This document shows positions 6,348 through 6,985 of a stretch of 6,985 nt of DNA, one piece after another. The translations under genes were made by a program, and so were the position numbers. The stretch is from Paracoccus sp. (in: a-proteobacteria) (GTDB taxonomy: Bacteria; Pseudomonadota; Alphaproteobacteria; Rhodobacterales; Rhodobacteraceae). The stretch spans positions 1-6,985 of the forward strand of contig JAGPGI010000146.1 in the NCBI GenBank assembly GCA_018056045.1, read 5' to 3'. Within the stretch, counting starts at the first letter, position 1. Each line of letters opens with the position of its first letter. The notes beneath the pieces are model-generated. The model had not been told where the DNA came from, made no database searches, and was given only the letters and a program-made list of their open reading frames with translations.

Positions 6348-6424
6348 GGCCCCGTGGCTCAACTGGATAGAGCAGCCCCCTCCTAAGGGGCAGGTTGCAG
6401 GTTCAAGTCCTGCCGGGGTCACCA
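6348..6424 (+). tRNA. tRNA-Arg, anticodon CCT
   Basis: The cloverleaf folds by hand: acceptor stem GGCCCCG (6348-6354) with CGGGGTC (6414-6420, one G-U pair), D stem GCTC/GAGC (6357-6360, 6370-6373), anticodon stem GCCCC/GGGGC (6375-6379, 6387-6391) with loop CTCCTAA, variable loop AGGTT, and T stem GCAGG/CCTGC (6397-6401, 6409-6413) with loop TTCAAGT. The anticodon CCT at 6382-6384 reads AGG, a rare arginine codon in GC-rich genomes. Discriminator A is at 6421 and the CCA end is encoded (6422-6424). It is a single tRNA gene, divergent from the LacI-family gene. tRNA-Arg genes are frequent integration sites for phages and islands, but no integrase or repeated 3' end is seen in the window. Confidence 0.97.
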
Positions 6425-6541
6425 GTCAGATCAATTACCAGCGAAGCCTATGGGCGCGCGATTGGCACCATTCCTGCCGTCTGTCCGGCATGTCCGCGAT
6501 CCGCTGCCATTGCGTAATGACGCCGCGGGCCGGCGCCAGGC

Positions 6542-6985
6542 TTATCCTTCGCGCTCGAAGACCAGTCCCAGAAATGTCCCGCCGACGATCAGGCCCGCGC
6601 CAAGCAGGGTCGAGGCCGATGCAGCCTCTGACAGCAGCGCCCAGGACAGGGCAAAACCAAAGAGCGGCTCGGTCCCCATCAGAAAGCTGACCCGTGTCGG
6701 CGTGCTTCGGCGCAGGGCGGCGTTCTGCACATAAAAGGCCGCGATAGTGCAAAACAGCGAAAGGAACGCCACGGCCGCCCAGAAGCCCGGCCCGGCAGTC
6801 ACGAACAGACCTGACGGCCCGGATAGCGTCAGCAGCACCACAAGGGTCAGGGCCATGACGGTCGATGCCTGCACGGCGGTCAGCGCCGCCGTTGAAAGCG
6901 CGCTGCCCGCCATGAGGCGCCGCGTCGAAACCACCATGATCGCCCGCAGCATCGCGGCCCCGAGGATCAGCAGGTCACCGGACCC
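6542..6985 (-). CDS. EamA/DMT-superfamily transporter, N-terminal half outside window
   Basis: C-terminal 147 residues of an inner-membrane permease of the drug/metabolite transporter superfamily (EamA/RhaT type, usually about 290-300 residues with ten membrane helices). The frame is open to the window edge, so the Met at 6952 is internal: preceding residues GDLLILGAAMLRAIMVVSTRR match the start of the second EamA repeat. Four or five hydrophobic segments follow, including TVMALTLVVLLTL, GFWAAVAFLSLFCTIAAFYV and LLGAGLIVGGTFLGLVF. The family signature is NAALRRSTPTRVSFLMGTEPLFGFALSWALLSE, with the conserved Glu-Pro inside a helix. The protein ends in a short charged tail (FEREG). Such proteins export amino acids or other small metabolites, but the substrate cannot be read from the sequence. 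The gene converges with the tRNA across 117 bases in which I see no other gene. Confidence 0.9.
   Translation of the reverse strand, partial: GSGDLLILGAAMLRAIMVVSTRRLMAGSALSTAALTAVQASTVMALTLVVLLTLSGPSGLFVTAGPGFWAAVAFLSLFCTIAAFYVQNAALRRSTPTRVSFLMGTEPLFGFALSWALLSEAASASTLLGAGLIVGGTFLGLVFEREG

Noticed and set aside
6521..6535. Hairpin CGCCG-CGGGC-CGGCG downstream of the EamA stop
   Set aside because: Only 5 bp, GC-rich and without a following T-run; not distinguishable from chance in this base composition.
5233..6690. Plus-strand open frame (485 codons) across the LacI-family gene and tRNA
   Set aside because: Antisense to a clearly homologous repressor and reads straight through a tRNA; low-complexity His/Gln/Arg/Gly-rich product without domains.
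1..6985. CRISPR array, transposable element, prophage or defence island
   Set aside because: No spaced direct repeats, no transposase, integrase or nuclease motifs, and no shift in base composition or codon use were seen by eye on either strand.

Overview
The window is ordinary chromosomal sequence from a GC-rich alphaproteobacterium, most likely a Rhodobacterales member close to Paracoccus. This rests on the strong G/C bias at third codon positions, on two conserved hypothetical genes that I recognise as a Rhodobacterales type, and on the sequence style of IlvD, methionine aminopeptidase and the CinA-like protein. The genus is an inference. Coding density is very high: no gene-free stretch exceeds about 120 bases, so no unexplained long gap exists.

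Layout, left to right. (1) A plus-strand run of three closely spaced genes (1-2772): the 3' part of ilvD (branched-chain amino acid synthesis), a DUF6478-like protein, and a 129-residue protein with a leucine-heptad tail. (2) A minus-strand pair (4237 down to 2781): a short CinA/MoCF-domain protein and a GNAT acetyltransferase whose GTG start overlaps the preceding stop in GTGA. This pair converges on the first run with only 8 bases between the stops. (3) map, type I methionine aminopeptidase (4346-5149, plus), divergent from the CinA-like gene across a 108-base promoter region. (4) A GntR-type LacI-family repressor (6249 down to 5230, minus), convergent with map. (5) tRNA-Arg(CCT) at 6348-6424 (plus), back to back with the repressor gene. 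The 98-base gap between them holds a candidate autoregulatory operator and a perfect 12-bp palindrome. (6) The C-terminal half of an EamA/DMT-family transporter on the minus strand, cut by the right edge.

How the genes work together: mostly they do not. They are housekeeping genes (ilvD, map, tRNA-Arg) with conserved accessory genes in two small operons. The repressor has no recognisable sugar-catabolic target inside the window. I see no CRISPR array, transposase, integrase, toxin-antitoxin pair, restriction system or biosynthetic cluster. The items most worth a second look are the repressor/tRNA intergenic region, the two hypothetical genes behind ilvD, and the translationally coupled CinA-like/GNAT pair.
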